5,554 nucleotides of DNA from Acidobacteriota bacterium (GTDB taxonomy: Bacteria > Acidobacteriota > Terriglobia > Acidiferrales > UBA7541): contig PKUY01000211.1 of NCBI GenBank assembly GCA_003131705.1, positions 3,034 to 8,587 on the forward strand, in the 5' to 3' direction. How positions within the stretch are numbered: position 1 is the first letter of the stretch; the number at the start of each line of letters is the position of its first letter. Positions 1 through 5,554 of this stretch are shown piece by piece. The translations under genes were made by a program, and so were the position numbers. The notes beneath the pieces are model-generated. The model was not told the DNA's origin and did no database searches. It worked only from the letters and a program-made list of their open reading frames with translations.

Positions 1-1151
1 ATCTCTTCGAGCACATGATGTTTCAAGGCTCCGAAAACGCCGGGAAAATGGAGCACATTCGACTGATTAATTCCTCCGGTGGCCTGCTGAACGGCACCAC
101 GAATTACGACATCACAAACTATTTCGAATCCGTCCCCTCGAATGCGCTCGAGCGTGTGCTCTGGCTCGAGGCGGACCGCATGCGCGCGCTCAAAGTTGAC
201 GACGAGAACCTTCGCAACCAGCGCGACGTGGTAAAAGAAGAAGTCCGCGTGAACGTGATGAACCAGCCCTATGGCGGATTCCCCTGGCTCGATCTTCCGC
301 CCGTGGCGTTTCGCAACTGGCCTAACGCGCACAATTTCTATGGAGATTTTAACGACCTCGACGCGGCAACGCTCGCGGACGTGCAACACTTCTTTCACAC
401 CTACTACGCGCCGAACAATGCCGTGCTACTAATGCTTGGCGATTTTGACCCTCCCGACGCGTTCGCGCTCGCGAGGCGTCATTTTGAAAATATCCCCGCG
501 CAGCCGTTGCCGCCCCGCGCTGATGTAACCGAGCCTCCTCAAACAGAGGAGCGCCGCGGCGAAGTGGATGAAAAACTGGGCCCGCTGCCGGCAATCGCCA
601 TTGGTTACACGATGCCGCCGCGCGAAACCCCCGATTGGTACGCCGCCGCAATTCTCGAGCGCGTGCTGCACGGAGGGCGCGCTGGACGTGTTTATCGACG
701 CCTCGTGCTTGAAGAAGAAATTGCCGTTGACGCCGACGGCAGCGCGGATGTTTTCGACACGAACGGTCCCACTCAAATGGTCACGCGCATCTTCCACAAG
801 CCTGAGTTCACTTCGGAAGGAACGATCGCCATCTATGACGATGTCATCGCCGAAGTGCAGGACAAGCCTATCGCGCTGGAAGAGCTCGACCCGGTGAAAG
901 TAAAGTTCCGTTCGGATTACTACTCGATGCTTGAAGGTGGCATGGGATCTTACATGCCCCGCTTCGGCTTGATGCACTATCTCGCATGCTTCACGCTATT
1001 CGATGGCGATCCGCACCGCATCAACACCATCCTCGACGGATTTCTGGCGGTCACGCCGGAGCAAGTGCAGGCGGCCGCGCGGAAATATCTGGTGCCAAGC
1101 AATCGTGCCGTACTCGTACGGCGGCCCGTGGCCGTCGGAGGTGCACGATGA
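1..1151 (+). CDS. M16 zinc metallopeptidase, catalytic-type subunit (5' truncated)
   Basis: Probable zinc endopeptidase subunit of the M16 (insulinase/mitochondrial processing peptidase-like) family, M16B type. The frame is open to the left edge, so the start and any signal peptide lie outside. The first whole codons read LFEHMMFQGS, and the partial codon before them ends in AT, which fits His. This is the HxxEH zinc motif followed by the usual M-x-F-x-G-[ST]. Counting Leu at 3-5 as residue 1, the likely third zinc ligand is Glu80 (codon 240-242) in RDVVKEEV, at the expected distance of about 76 residues. The first domain ends with the family-typical YYAPNNAVLLMLGDFDP. The second domain has RRLVLEEEIAVDADG (residues 232-246) where active M16B partners carry R...GY; Arg and Tyr are replaced by Glu239 and Ala244. 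The 382 residues visible imply roughly 60-100 are missing. The gene overlaps the next M16 gene by 4 bases. Family assignment is firm; substrate is unknown. Confidence 0.93.
   Translation, partial: LFEHMMFQGSENAGKMEHIRLINSSGGLLNGTTNYDITNYFESVPSNALERVLWLEADRMRALKVDDENLRNQRDVVKEEVRVNVMNQPYGGFPWLDLPPVAFRNWPNAHNFYGDFNDLDAATLADVQHFFHTYYAPNNAVLLMLGDFDPPDAFALARRHFENIPAQPLPPRADVTEPPQTEERRGEVDEKLGPLPAIAIGYTMPPRETPDWYAAAILERVLHGGRAGRVYRRLVLEEEIAVDADGSADVFDTNGPTQMVTRIFHKPEFTSEGTIAIYDDVIAEVQDKPIALEELDPVKVKFRSDYYSMLEGGMGSYMPRFGLMHYLACFTLFDGDPHRINTILDGFLAVTPEQVQAAARKYLVPSNRAVLVRRPVAVGGAR
1137..1142 (+). promoter_or_regulatory. Shine-Dalgarno site for the second M16 gene
   Basis: GGAGGT lies 5 bases before the ATG at 1148, inside the last codons of the upstream gene. 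It decides the start of the second M16 gene. An in-frame ATG exists at 986, but the added 54 residues would be Arg/His-rich sequence read out of frame through the upstream gene. The ATGA overlap plus this site indicates translational coupling of the two subunits. Confidence 0.8.
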
Positions 1152-2539
1152 CATCACCGAGCGCGCTTCCTGCATCCATTGTGACCCGTGCAACGCCGCC
1201 TGGCCTCACTGCCGAACGTCCGGTCCAATGGCCCAAGCGCACCGAGCGCCAGCTGTCGAACGGCCTGCAAGTCGTGCTCGCCGAGTCGCGCGAATTTCCA
1301 AAAATTTCGGCGCAGCTCTATTTCCGCAGTGGAAACGCTGTGGTCGCGCATCGCGCCCCCGGGCTTGCAGAAATGGTTGCGACTGTTGTCCGCACGGGCA
1401 CAGCAACCCGAGTCAGCCGTCGCATCGAAGAGGACTTGCGCCGCATGGGGGCGGGTCTGGGTACGCATGCGGGCGCCGACTCGAGTTCCATTGCCGCTTC
1501 GGGCCTCGCCGAGTTTTCCTCCGGAATACTTGAACTGATGGCTGATCTTGCGCGCAACGCCTCTTTTCCAGAGGATGAATTTGAGCGTGAACGCCGCCAG
1601 CGTTTCGAAGAGCTAAAGATCGAGCGGACCACGCCGGGATTTCTCGCTAGCGAGCGCCTTCGCCGCGTCCTCTTCGGCGCACATCCTTATGCCGTCGTTG
1701 CTCCTACCGAAGATCAGGTCGCCGCATACACCAGGGAGCAGCTTCAGGAATTTTATCGGCAGCACTACGTCCCGGGCGACGCATTGCTCCTCGTGGTCGG
1801 CGATTTTGCAACCGACGCCATGCTCGAGCAAATCGACAAGGTCTTCGGCAGTTGGCAGGCGCCGCGCCCTGCCCCGCTCGTATCGCCCGCACCGCCGCGC
1901 CATTCCGGACGTCACGTGCATCTGGTGCACATGCCGGGAACGGTTCAGACGCAGGTGGTCATCGGCAATCTCGCGATCACGCGGCGCGATCCGGATTGGT
2001 ATCGTGTGGTGCTCGCGAATGCGATTTACGGCGGCGCATTTCATTCGCGCCTCGTCCTGAATATTCGCGAGCAGAAGGGCTACACCTATAGCCCTCGCAG
2101 CGGAATCAACGCGCTCCGCCAGCAAGGCTATTTCACAGTGAATGCCGCCGTGCGCAACGACGTGGCCGCCGCCACGCTCACGGAAATGTTCTACGAGATG
2201 GACCGCATGCGCTCGATTCCCGTCACGCCCGAGGAGCTCGATAGCGCCCGCAGCTACCTGACGGGCGTCTTCTCCCTCGGCGTCGCCACGCAGGACGGCC
2301 TGCTCGGTCAGCTTTCGACCGTCTATCTCGATCAGATGCCGGAAGGTTATCTCGAAACATATCGCGAAAGAATTCGTGCGCTCACCGCTGACGACGTTGT
2401 CGCCGCCGCGCGCCGTCATTTCGATTCCGCGAACGCGCAGATTATCCTCGTTGGCGACCGCGCGCAAATTGGCGAGCAGGCCGCCCTTTTCGGCCCGGTC
2501 ACGGAGTACGATGCTCAGGGAGCCGTAACAACGCCCTAG
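1148..2539 (+). CDS. M16 peptidase-like protein, non-zinc-binding partner subunit
   Basis: A 463-residue M16-family protein with both domains. The N-terminal domain begins around residue 34 (RQLSNGLQVVLAESRE), a classic M16 opening. Where active enzymes have GLAHFLEH, this one reads GLAEMVAT (72-79), so both zinc histidines and the catalytic glutamate are replaced by Glu75, Thr79 and Ala78. It cannot bind zinc in the usual way. The domain ends with QHYVPGDALLLVVGDF (205-220). The C-terminal domain keeps the strong signature GGAFHSRLVLNIREQKGYTY (295-314), including Arg307 and Tyr312, the R/Y pair that positions substrate in M16B enzymes. Inference: it forms a heteromer with the upstream zinc-bearing subunit, each supplying half of the active site. 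The start was chosen from the GGAGGT site and the ATGA overlap. No signal peptide is visible from this start. Family assignment is firm; the heteromer is inferred from known two-gene M16B systems such as the Sphingomonas A1 pair SPH2681/SPH2682. Confidence 0.93.
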   Translation: MTSPSALPASIVTRATPPGLTAERPVQWPKRTERQLSNGLQVVLAESREFPKISAQLYFRSGNAVVAHRAPGLAEMVATVVRTGTATRVSRRIEEDLRRMGAGLGTHAGADSSSIAASGLAEFSSGILELMADLARNASFPEDEFERERRQRFEELKIERTTPGFLASERLRRVLFGAHPYAVVAPTEDQVAAYTREQLQEFYRQHYVPGDALLLVVGDFATDAMLEQIDKVFGSWQAPRPAPLVSPAPPRHSGRHVHLVHMPGTVQTQVVIGNLAITRRDPDWYRVVLANAIYGGAFHSRLVLNIREQKGYTYSPRSGINALRQQGYFTVNAAVRNDVAAATLTEMFYEMDRMRSIPVTPEELDSARSYLTGVFSLGVATQDGLLGQLSTVYLDQMPEGYLETYRERIRALTADDVVAAARRHFDSANAQIILVGDRAQIGEQAALFGPVTEYDAQGAVTTP

Positions 2540-2574
2540 TCGGGAAACATCTGTCCTCAACTGGTGGAAGCGTG

Positions 2575-2593
2575 CGCGACGAAGTGAATCGCG
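2575..2593 (+). terminator. Weak hairpin after the M16 pair
   Basis: CGCGA (2575-2579) and TCGCG (2589-2593) form a 5-bp stem with a 9-base loop, followed by ATTTTCT, 35 bases after the second M16 stop codon. Position and the short T run suit a weak intrinsic terminator, but such a short stem occurs often by chance in GC-rich DNA. No better terminator is visible between the M16 gene and the next coding remnant. Confidence 0.2.
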
Positions 2594-2647
2594 ATTTTCT
2601 AGCAGCGGAACGAAACCTATCGGTTGCTCGGCCGTGGGGGGTAATAG

Positions 2648-2982
2648 CGGCACCTTGCGGCGATTCCTGGCCCCAACTTCATGGGTGGCAGCAGTGGCTA
2701 CGAGACTCTCTCGCAGACGGGTCTGGTGGCTTCTGACTTCGTTTATATGACTTCGCTACCGGCACCTGCGGATCGGCCAGTCCTAATTTTTTCGGCGACA
2801 CGATGTTGTTTGGTCTGGGCCAGATCTTCAATTTTATCGGTGTCCCAATCAACTTGGAGGCGGATTACGACCACCTTAGCCTCGGCGTTACTTCCGCCCC
2901 GGAACCCTTCAGCTACCTCTTGTTGGGCCTGGGACTGGCGGGGCTTGCTGTCATTTCGCGCCGTCGGCTGCAACTCAGCTAG
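2648..2982 (+). pseudogene. Frameshifted PEP-CTERM sorting-domain protein remnant
   Basis: The 3' end, read in the frame of the TAG at 2980-2982, gives a textbook PEP-CTERM tail: an Ala-Pro-Glu-Pro motif (APEP at 2896-2907), then a hydrophobic stretch LLLGLGLAGLAVI, then the basic cluster SRRRLQLS. Exosortase systems recognise this signal on exported proteins and anchor or process them at the envelope, usually with exopolysaccharide production. Upstream in the same frame, protein-like sequence (YDFATGTCGSASPNFFGD, from 2746) runs back only to a TGA at 2734-2736. The protein-like sequence before that lies in the +1 neighbouring frame (PGPNFMGGSSGY, then ASDFVYM, about 2666-2748), itself bounded by TAA/TAG at 2642-2647. 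No start, signal peptide or Shine-Dalgarno site can be assigned. The longest ATG-initiated piece in the tail frame (2803-2982, 59 residues) lacks a signal peptide. A decayed gene is the best reading; a local sequencing error could explain the frameshift but not the missing N-terminus. Confidence 0.65.
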
Positions 2983-3005
2983 ATTGATCCCTTCAATTGA
3001 CGCGA

Positions 3006-3040
3006 GAGGGTGGCCATGCTGTTTGCGCGGCCACCCCCTC
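3006..3040 (+). terminator. Inverted repeat, probable terminator of the PEP-CTERM remnant
   Basis: GGGTGGCC (3008-3015) pairs perfectly with GGCCACCC (3029-3036) around a 13-base loop. A further GA/TC pair (3006-3007 with 3039-3040) is possible across a two-base CC bulge. It starts 24 bases past the stop of the PEP-CTERM frame, where a terminator would be expected. There is no T run after it on either strand, so it may need a factor, act only as an RNA 3' stabiliser, or be a worn terminator of a dead gene. Confidence 0.45.
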
Positions 3041-3170
3041 GGTGAATAGAGCCCCCTCGCGCAGCCCACTGTCACTTCTGCAGATCTGCCTACAAGGCTA
3101 TCGGGCCGCCGCCCCAGACGTCTATTGAGACTGCGCCTTCATTATTAATGTCTTTTAACCTCCGCTTTAT

Positions 3171-3199
3171 TTGACGCATTTGTCGGACAGGCTTACGAT
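3171..3199 (+). promoter_or_regulatory. Sigma-70-like promoter for the propeller gene
   Basis: TTGACG (3171-3176, five of six matches to the -35 consensus) and TACGAT (3194-3199, four of six to the -10 consensus) are separated by exactly 17 bases. Initiation near 3206 would give an untranslated leader of about 40 bases to the ATG at 3247. The flanking stretch 3121-3180 is visibly more AT-rich than the genes. No repeat suggesting an operator is obvious around it. Confidence 0.55.
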
Positions 3200-3235
3200 C
3201 ACGGCATAACTATTACCTGCGGCAACAGCCGTCCC

Positions 3236-3240
3236 AGGAG
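3236..3240 (+). promoter_or_regulatory. Shine-Dalgarno site of the propeller gene
   Basis: AGGAG sits 6 bases before the ATG at 3247 and supports that start, which also opens directly onto a signal or anchor sequence. Confidence 0.75.
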
Positions 3241-3246
3241 AATCTG

Positions 3247-4332
3247 ATGCTCTCTCAGCGCTTGCCTTTGTTCGGAAGTCTCGCAATTCTAATTGCAGCC
3301 TTGGCGGTTGGAGCCGGGCTTGGCGGTTTTAGACTCCCGAAAAAAGTGGAAGCGGCCCCGGCGGCTGGCGGTTCCTCAGGTTATCACCTGATAAAAAAAA
3401 TCAAACTCGGGGGCGAAGGTTTCTGGGACTACGTAGCCTTTGATTCGCCGACTCGCCGGCTCTTTATCTCGCGCGGGACCAAGGTGGTTGTCCTCGACGT
3501 GGACACGGAAAAAGTGGTCGGCGAAATTCCGAACACTGCAGGCGTCCATGGGATTGCCCTGGCGCCCGATCTCGGCCGGGGCTTTACGTCTAATGGTGCT
3601 GCGGGCACGGTCACCATTTTCGATCTCAAGACGCTGCAGGTTATCGGCCAAGCGAAAGCGGGAACCAATCCTGATGCAATTTTGTATGACTTTGCGTCAA
3701 AGCGCGTTTTTGCGATGAACGGCCGCAGTGGCGACTCGACGGCGATCGATGGCGCGACGGGAAACGTCGCGGGGACGATTCCGATTGGAGGCAAATTGGA
3801 GTTCGGCGTCGCCGACGGCGAGGGGCACGTTTACGTCAACGTAGAGGATAAGAGCGAGGAAGTCCAAATCGATTCGAAAAACCTCACCGTGACAGCGCGC
3901 TGGACGCTGGCGCCCTGTAAGGGGCCGTCAGGTTTGGCCATCGACACGAAACACCGCCGTCTTTTTGCTGGCTGTGACAACAAGATGATGGCCGTGGTTG
4001 ACGCGGACACGGGCAAAGTGATCGCCACGCCAGCAATTGGCGACGGCGTCGACGCGAACCAGTTCGATCCAGAGACCAGCTTTACGTTCGCTTCCAATGG
4101 CGGAAGTGGAACGCTCACAGTAGTTCACGAGGACTCGCCTGACAAATTCAGCGTCGTCGAAGACCTGCCGACACAGGTTGGTGCGCGAAAGATGGCGCTG
4201 GATCCGAAAACTCACGAAGTCTATCTCGTGACGGCAACCTTTGGTCCGCGGCCCGAGCCCACGGCGAGTAATCCTCGCCCCTTTCCTACTCTTGTACCGG
4301 ATTCATTTGTTGTCTTGGTTTTCGGCCGCTAA
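3247..4332 (+). CDS. YncE/YVTN-type beta-propeller protein, exported or membrane-anchored
   Basis: A 361-residue protein. Residues 1-6 carry one Arg, then a hydrophobic segment spans about 7-28. VEA-AP at 34-38 could be a signal peptidase I site, but the basic stretch at 29-33 (RLPKK) also allows an uncleaved N-terminal anchor, so the mature protein faces outside the cytoplasm either way. The rest is a series of about 40-residue blades of the pattern [GVA-LAP...R-LF-S....V-V-D..T..V...I], near 58-92, 99-134, 138-180, 183-220, 226-262, 266-303 and 310-361. This suggests a seven-bladed propeller, with the strand at 46-54 probably closing the ring. Cys224 and Cys243 are the only cysteines, both in blade 5, and could form a disulfide. 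A proline-rich loop (GPRPEPTASNPRPFPTLVP) precedes the final strand. Such proteins act as binding or scaffold modules; no enzyme motif is visible, so no function is claimed. It is monocistronic by layout, with its own promoter and convergent with ribBA. Confidence 0.85.
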   Translation: MLSQRLPLFGSLAILIAALAVGAGLGGFRLPKKVEAAPAAGGSSGYHLIKKIKLGGEGFWDYVAFDSPTRRLFISRGTKVVVLDVDTEKVVGEIPNTAGVHGIALAPDLGRGFTSNGAAGTVTIFDLKTLQVIGQAKAGTNPDAILYDFASKRVFAMNGRSGDSTAIDGATGNVAGTIPIGGKLEFGVADGEGHVYVNVEDKSEEVQIDSKNLTVTARWTLAPCKGPSGLAIDTKHRRLFAGCDNKMMAVVDADTGKVIATPAIGDGVDANQFDPETSFTFASNGGSGTLTVVHEDSPDKFSVVEDLPTQVGARKMALDPKTHEVYLVTATFGPRPEPTASNPRPFPTLVPDSFVVLVFGR

Positions 4333-4365
4333 AACTCACAACTGGTCCCATTGTCGGGGAGTTTT
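4331..4365 (+). terminator. Inverted repeat overlapping the propeller-gene stop, candidate terminator
   Basis: AAAACTC (4331-4337) is the exact reverse complement of GAGTTTT (4359-4365). The inner ACAA (4338-4341) can pair with TTGT (4351-4354), giving an interrupted 11-bp stem with a bulge of four bases. The stem runs into TTTT on the plus strand and, read from the other side, into TTTT on the minus strand. It could therefore serve both converging genes. The left arm includes the last two bases of the TAA stop. The stem is AU-rich at its base, so strength is uncertain. Confidence 0.4.
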
Positions 4366-4399
4366 CGGCTTCGACGGTCTAATCGCCGATGGGCGGAGT

Positions 4400-4422
4400 C
4401 TAGCTCGCTTCATGTCGGCTAG
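4400..4422. terminator. Second small hairpin in the convergent gap
   Basis: CTAGC-T-CG (4400-4407) pairs with CG-GCTAG (4416-4422) as seven base pairs with one bulged T, around an 8-base loop. CTTT follows on the plus strand. It lies between the propeller stop and the ribBA stop at 4428. It may help end either transcript; evidence is position plus pairing only. Confidence 0.25.
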
Positions 4423-4427
4423 CTTTG

Positions 4428-5554
4428 CTATAGAACTTGATGGCTCCGCTTGGCAGCCTTTATCGTGAGCGGTACTTGGTCGGCAATTTCAATGCCGTAG
4501 CCCGCCAGCGCCACAACTTTGCGTGGAAGATTGGTGAGTACGCGAATCCGTCGCAGGCCGAGATCCTTGAGGATTTGCGCCCCGATTCCGCTTTCGTGCT
4601 GGATCACTCGTTGCACGCCGGGATCGCGCTCCACGTGCTCGCGTGCGTGAAATAGTATCCGCGGCAGCGAAGCTGCCTCGTCGGTTCTGGAATCGACTCG
4701 AAAGCCGCGCCCCGTATGATGAAGATACAACAGAACCCCTCGATCCTCGTCCGCGATTGCTTGTAGCGAGCCTTCAAGCATCTCGCGGCAATCGCATGCC
4801 GTGGAACTCAGGACATCGCCCGTCAGGCAATGCGAGTGGACGCGCACCAGCGGCGGCGCGCTCTGCGCGGCCGAACCCGCTTCTTCGTCCGCGATCTCGC
4901 CCCGCACCAGCGCCACATGCACCTCGTGGTCCACGTCGCTCGAATAGGCAATCATCCGGAAATCACCATACTTTGTCGGCAAAACCGATTCGGCGATCCG
5001 CCGGACGTTCCTTTCGTGCTGCATGCGATAGCGGATCAGACTCGCGACCGTCACCAGCTTGAGTTTGTGAATTCGGCAAAATTCGGTGAGCTGCGGGATG
5101 CGCGCCATCGTCCCGTCTTCATCCATAATTTCGCAGATCACGCCTGAAGGATTCAGCCTGGCGATGCGGGCCAGGTCCACGGAAGCCTCGGTTTGTCCCG
5201 CGCGAACGAGCACGCCGCCATTGCGCGCGCGCAGCGTGTAAACGTGCCCCGGCCGCGCCAGATCTTCCGGCTTCGTGTGCGGGTCGGTGGCCACCAGTAT
5301 CGTCGTGGCGCGGTCCCATGCGCTGATGCCGGTAGTGGTGCCGCGCCGCGCGTCGATCGGTTCGCAGAATGGCGTGCCGAATGCAGACGTGTTCCGCGGC
5401 GAAATTGGTTTCAAATCCAGCGCATCGCAGCGCTGTTCGGAAAGCGACAGGCAAATCAGCCCTCGCCCGTACTTCGTCATGAAATTGATGGCGTCCGGCG
5501 TGATTTTTTCCGCCGCCATCGTCAAATCGCCCTCGTTCTCGCGGTCTTCGTCGT
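4428..5554 (-). CDS. ribBA: RibBA: DHBP synthase / GTP cyclohydrolase II (N-terminus outside window)
   Basis: Bifunctional cytoplasmic enzyme that opens riboflavin synthesis. The RibB half turns ribulose 5-phosphate into 3,4-dihydroxy-2-butanone 4-phosphate, and the RibA half opens GTP. The frame runs through the right edge: the first codons visible read DEDRENEGDL, the signature RibB loop, so the true start is outside and the in-frame TTG at 5523-5525 is not it. Numbering from that Asp, the RibB half spans about 1-175 with TTGISAWDRA (72-81), GQTEASVDLAR and CEIMDEDGTMAR (140-151). The RibA half spans about 190-374, with zinc ligands Cys242, Cys253 and Cys255 (HSHCLTGD, ACDC), then HHTGRG (278-283), GIGAQILKDLG and LTNLPRKV. 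Oddities: the conserved His of RibB GHTEA is Gln120, AGL reads ARL, the RibA QEGRG is HTGRG, and the usual D-x-R before the GIGA segment reads I-x-H (His319). The 374 residues seen imply a normal total near 400. No neighbouring rib gene is in view. Confidence 0.9.
   Translation of the reverse strand, partial: DEDRENEGDLTMAAEKITPDAINFMTKYGRGLICLSLSEQRCDALDLKPISPRNTSAFGTPFCEPIDARRGTTTGISAWDRATTILVATDPHTKPEDLARPGHVYTLRARNGGVLVRAGQTEASVDLARIARLNPSGVICEIMDEDGTMARIPQLTEFCRIHKLKLVTVASLIRYRMQHERNVRRIAESVLPTKYGDFRMIAYSSDVDHEVHVALVRGEIADEEAGSAAQSAPPLVRVHSHCLTGDVLSSTACDCREMLEGSLQAIADEDRGVLLYLHHTGRGFRVDSRTDEAASLPRILFHAREHVERDPGVQRVIQHESGIGAQILKDLGLRRIRVLTNLPRKVVALAGYGIEIADQVPLTIKAAKRSHQVL

Noticed and set aside
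429..977. 182-codon minus-strand open frame inside the first M16 gene
   Set aside because: Antisense shadow of a strongly conserved coding region with no domain of its own.
986..1147. Longer N-terminus for the second M16 protein from the ATG at 986
   Set aside because: The extra 54 residues are low-quality Arg/His-rich sequence read out of frame inside the first M16 gene. GGAGGT and the ATGA overlap clearly mark 1148.
1613..2653. 346-codon open frame on the minus strand
   Set aside because: It lies antisense to the well-supported second M16 gene. Its translation is Arg/His-rich with no recognisable domain, and it is the usual by-product of GC-rich codon use on the opposite strand.
2803..2982. 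59-residue intact small PEP-CTERM protein
   Set aside because: It has the sorting tail but no signal peptide and no Shine-Dalgarno site before its ATG, so it could not reach the exosortase pathway. A remnant is more likely.
2681..3049. 122-codon plus-strand open frame as an intact gene
   Set aside because: Only its first part looks protein-like. After about 2750 it runs out of frame with the clear PEP-CTERM tail, so the open stretch mixes a remnant with noise.
2743..3075. 110-codon minus-strand open frame across the intergenic region
   Set aside because: No family resemblance, no ribosome site, and it is antisense to the PEP-CTERM tail.
3050..3170. Possible small RNA or riboswitch before the propeller gene
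   Set aside because: No long stem, conserved aptamer-like element or terminator is visible, only AT-rich sequence leading into the promoter.
4241..4655. Short plus-strand open frames over the ends of the propeller gene and ribBA
   Set aside because: They overlap genes with firm family matches, lack ribosome sites and show no domain.

Overview
The window is GC-rich bacterial chromosome with ordinary gene density. It holds the end of one gene cluster, a decayed stretch, one stand-alone gene and the start-truncated half of a convergent gene. The most likely source is an acidobacterium. This is an inference from three things together: a paired M16 peptidase unit, a PEP-CTERM remnant next to a YncE-type propeller protein, and an aberrant RibBA whose GTP cyclohydrolase half departs from the usual motif set. 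No marker gene fixes the taxonomy.

Bases 1-2539 (+) carry two M16-family peptidase subunits with overlapping stop and start codons (ATGA at 1148-1151). The upstream subunit is cut by the left edge inside its HxxEH zinc motif and keeps the downstream zinc-ligand glutamate. The downstream subunit has lost HxxEH but keeps the C-terminal R...Y substrate-binding signature, which the first one lacks. They therefore look like the two complementary halves of one heteromeric M16B peptidase.

Bases 2540-3246 contain no intact gene. They hold a broken PEP-CTERM (exosortase-sorted) protein gene whose tail is intact but whose upstream reading frame is disrupted. An inverted repeat resembling a terminator follows, then a well-formed sigma-70-like promoter (TTGACG, 17 bp, TACGAT) and a Shine-Dalgarno sequence for the next gene.

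Bases 3247-4332 (+) encode an exported or membrane-anchored seven-bladed beta-propeller protein of the YncE/YVTN type. A 95-bp convergent gap with two candidate hairpins separates it from ribBA on the minus strand (4428 to the right edge), a bifunctional riboflavin-biosynthesis enzyme truncated at its N-terminus. That protein differs from the textbook sequence at several positions normally linked to catalysis in both halves.

I do not see a defence system, mobile element, CRISPR array or RNA gene. The points that most deserve a second look are the division of labour in the M16 pair, the PEP-CTERM remnant, and the unusual active-site residues of RibBA.
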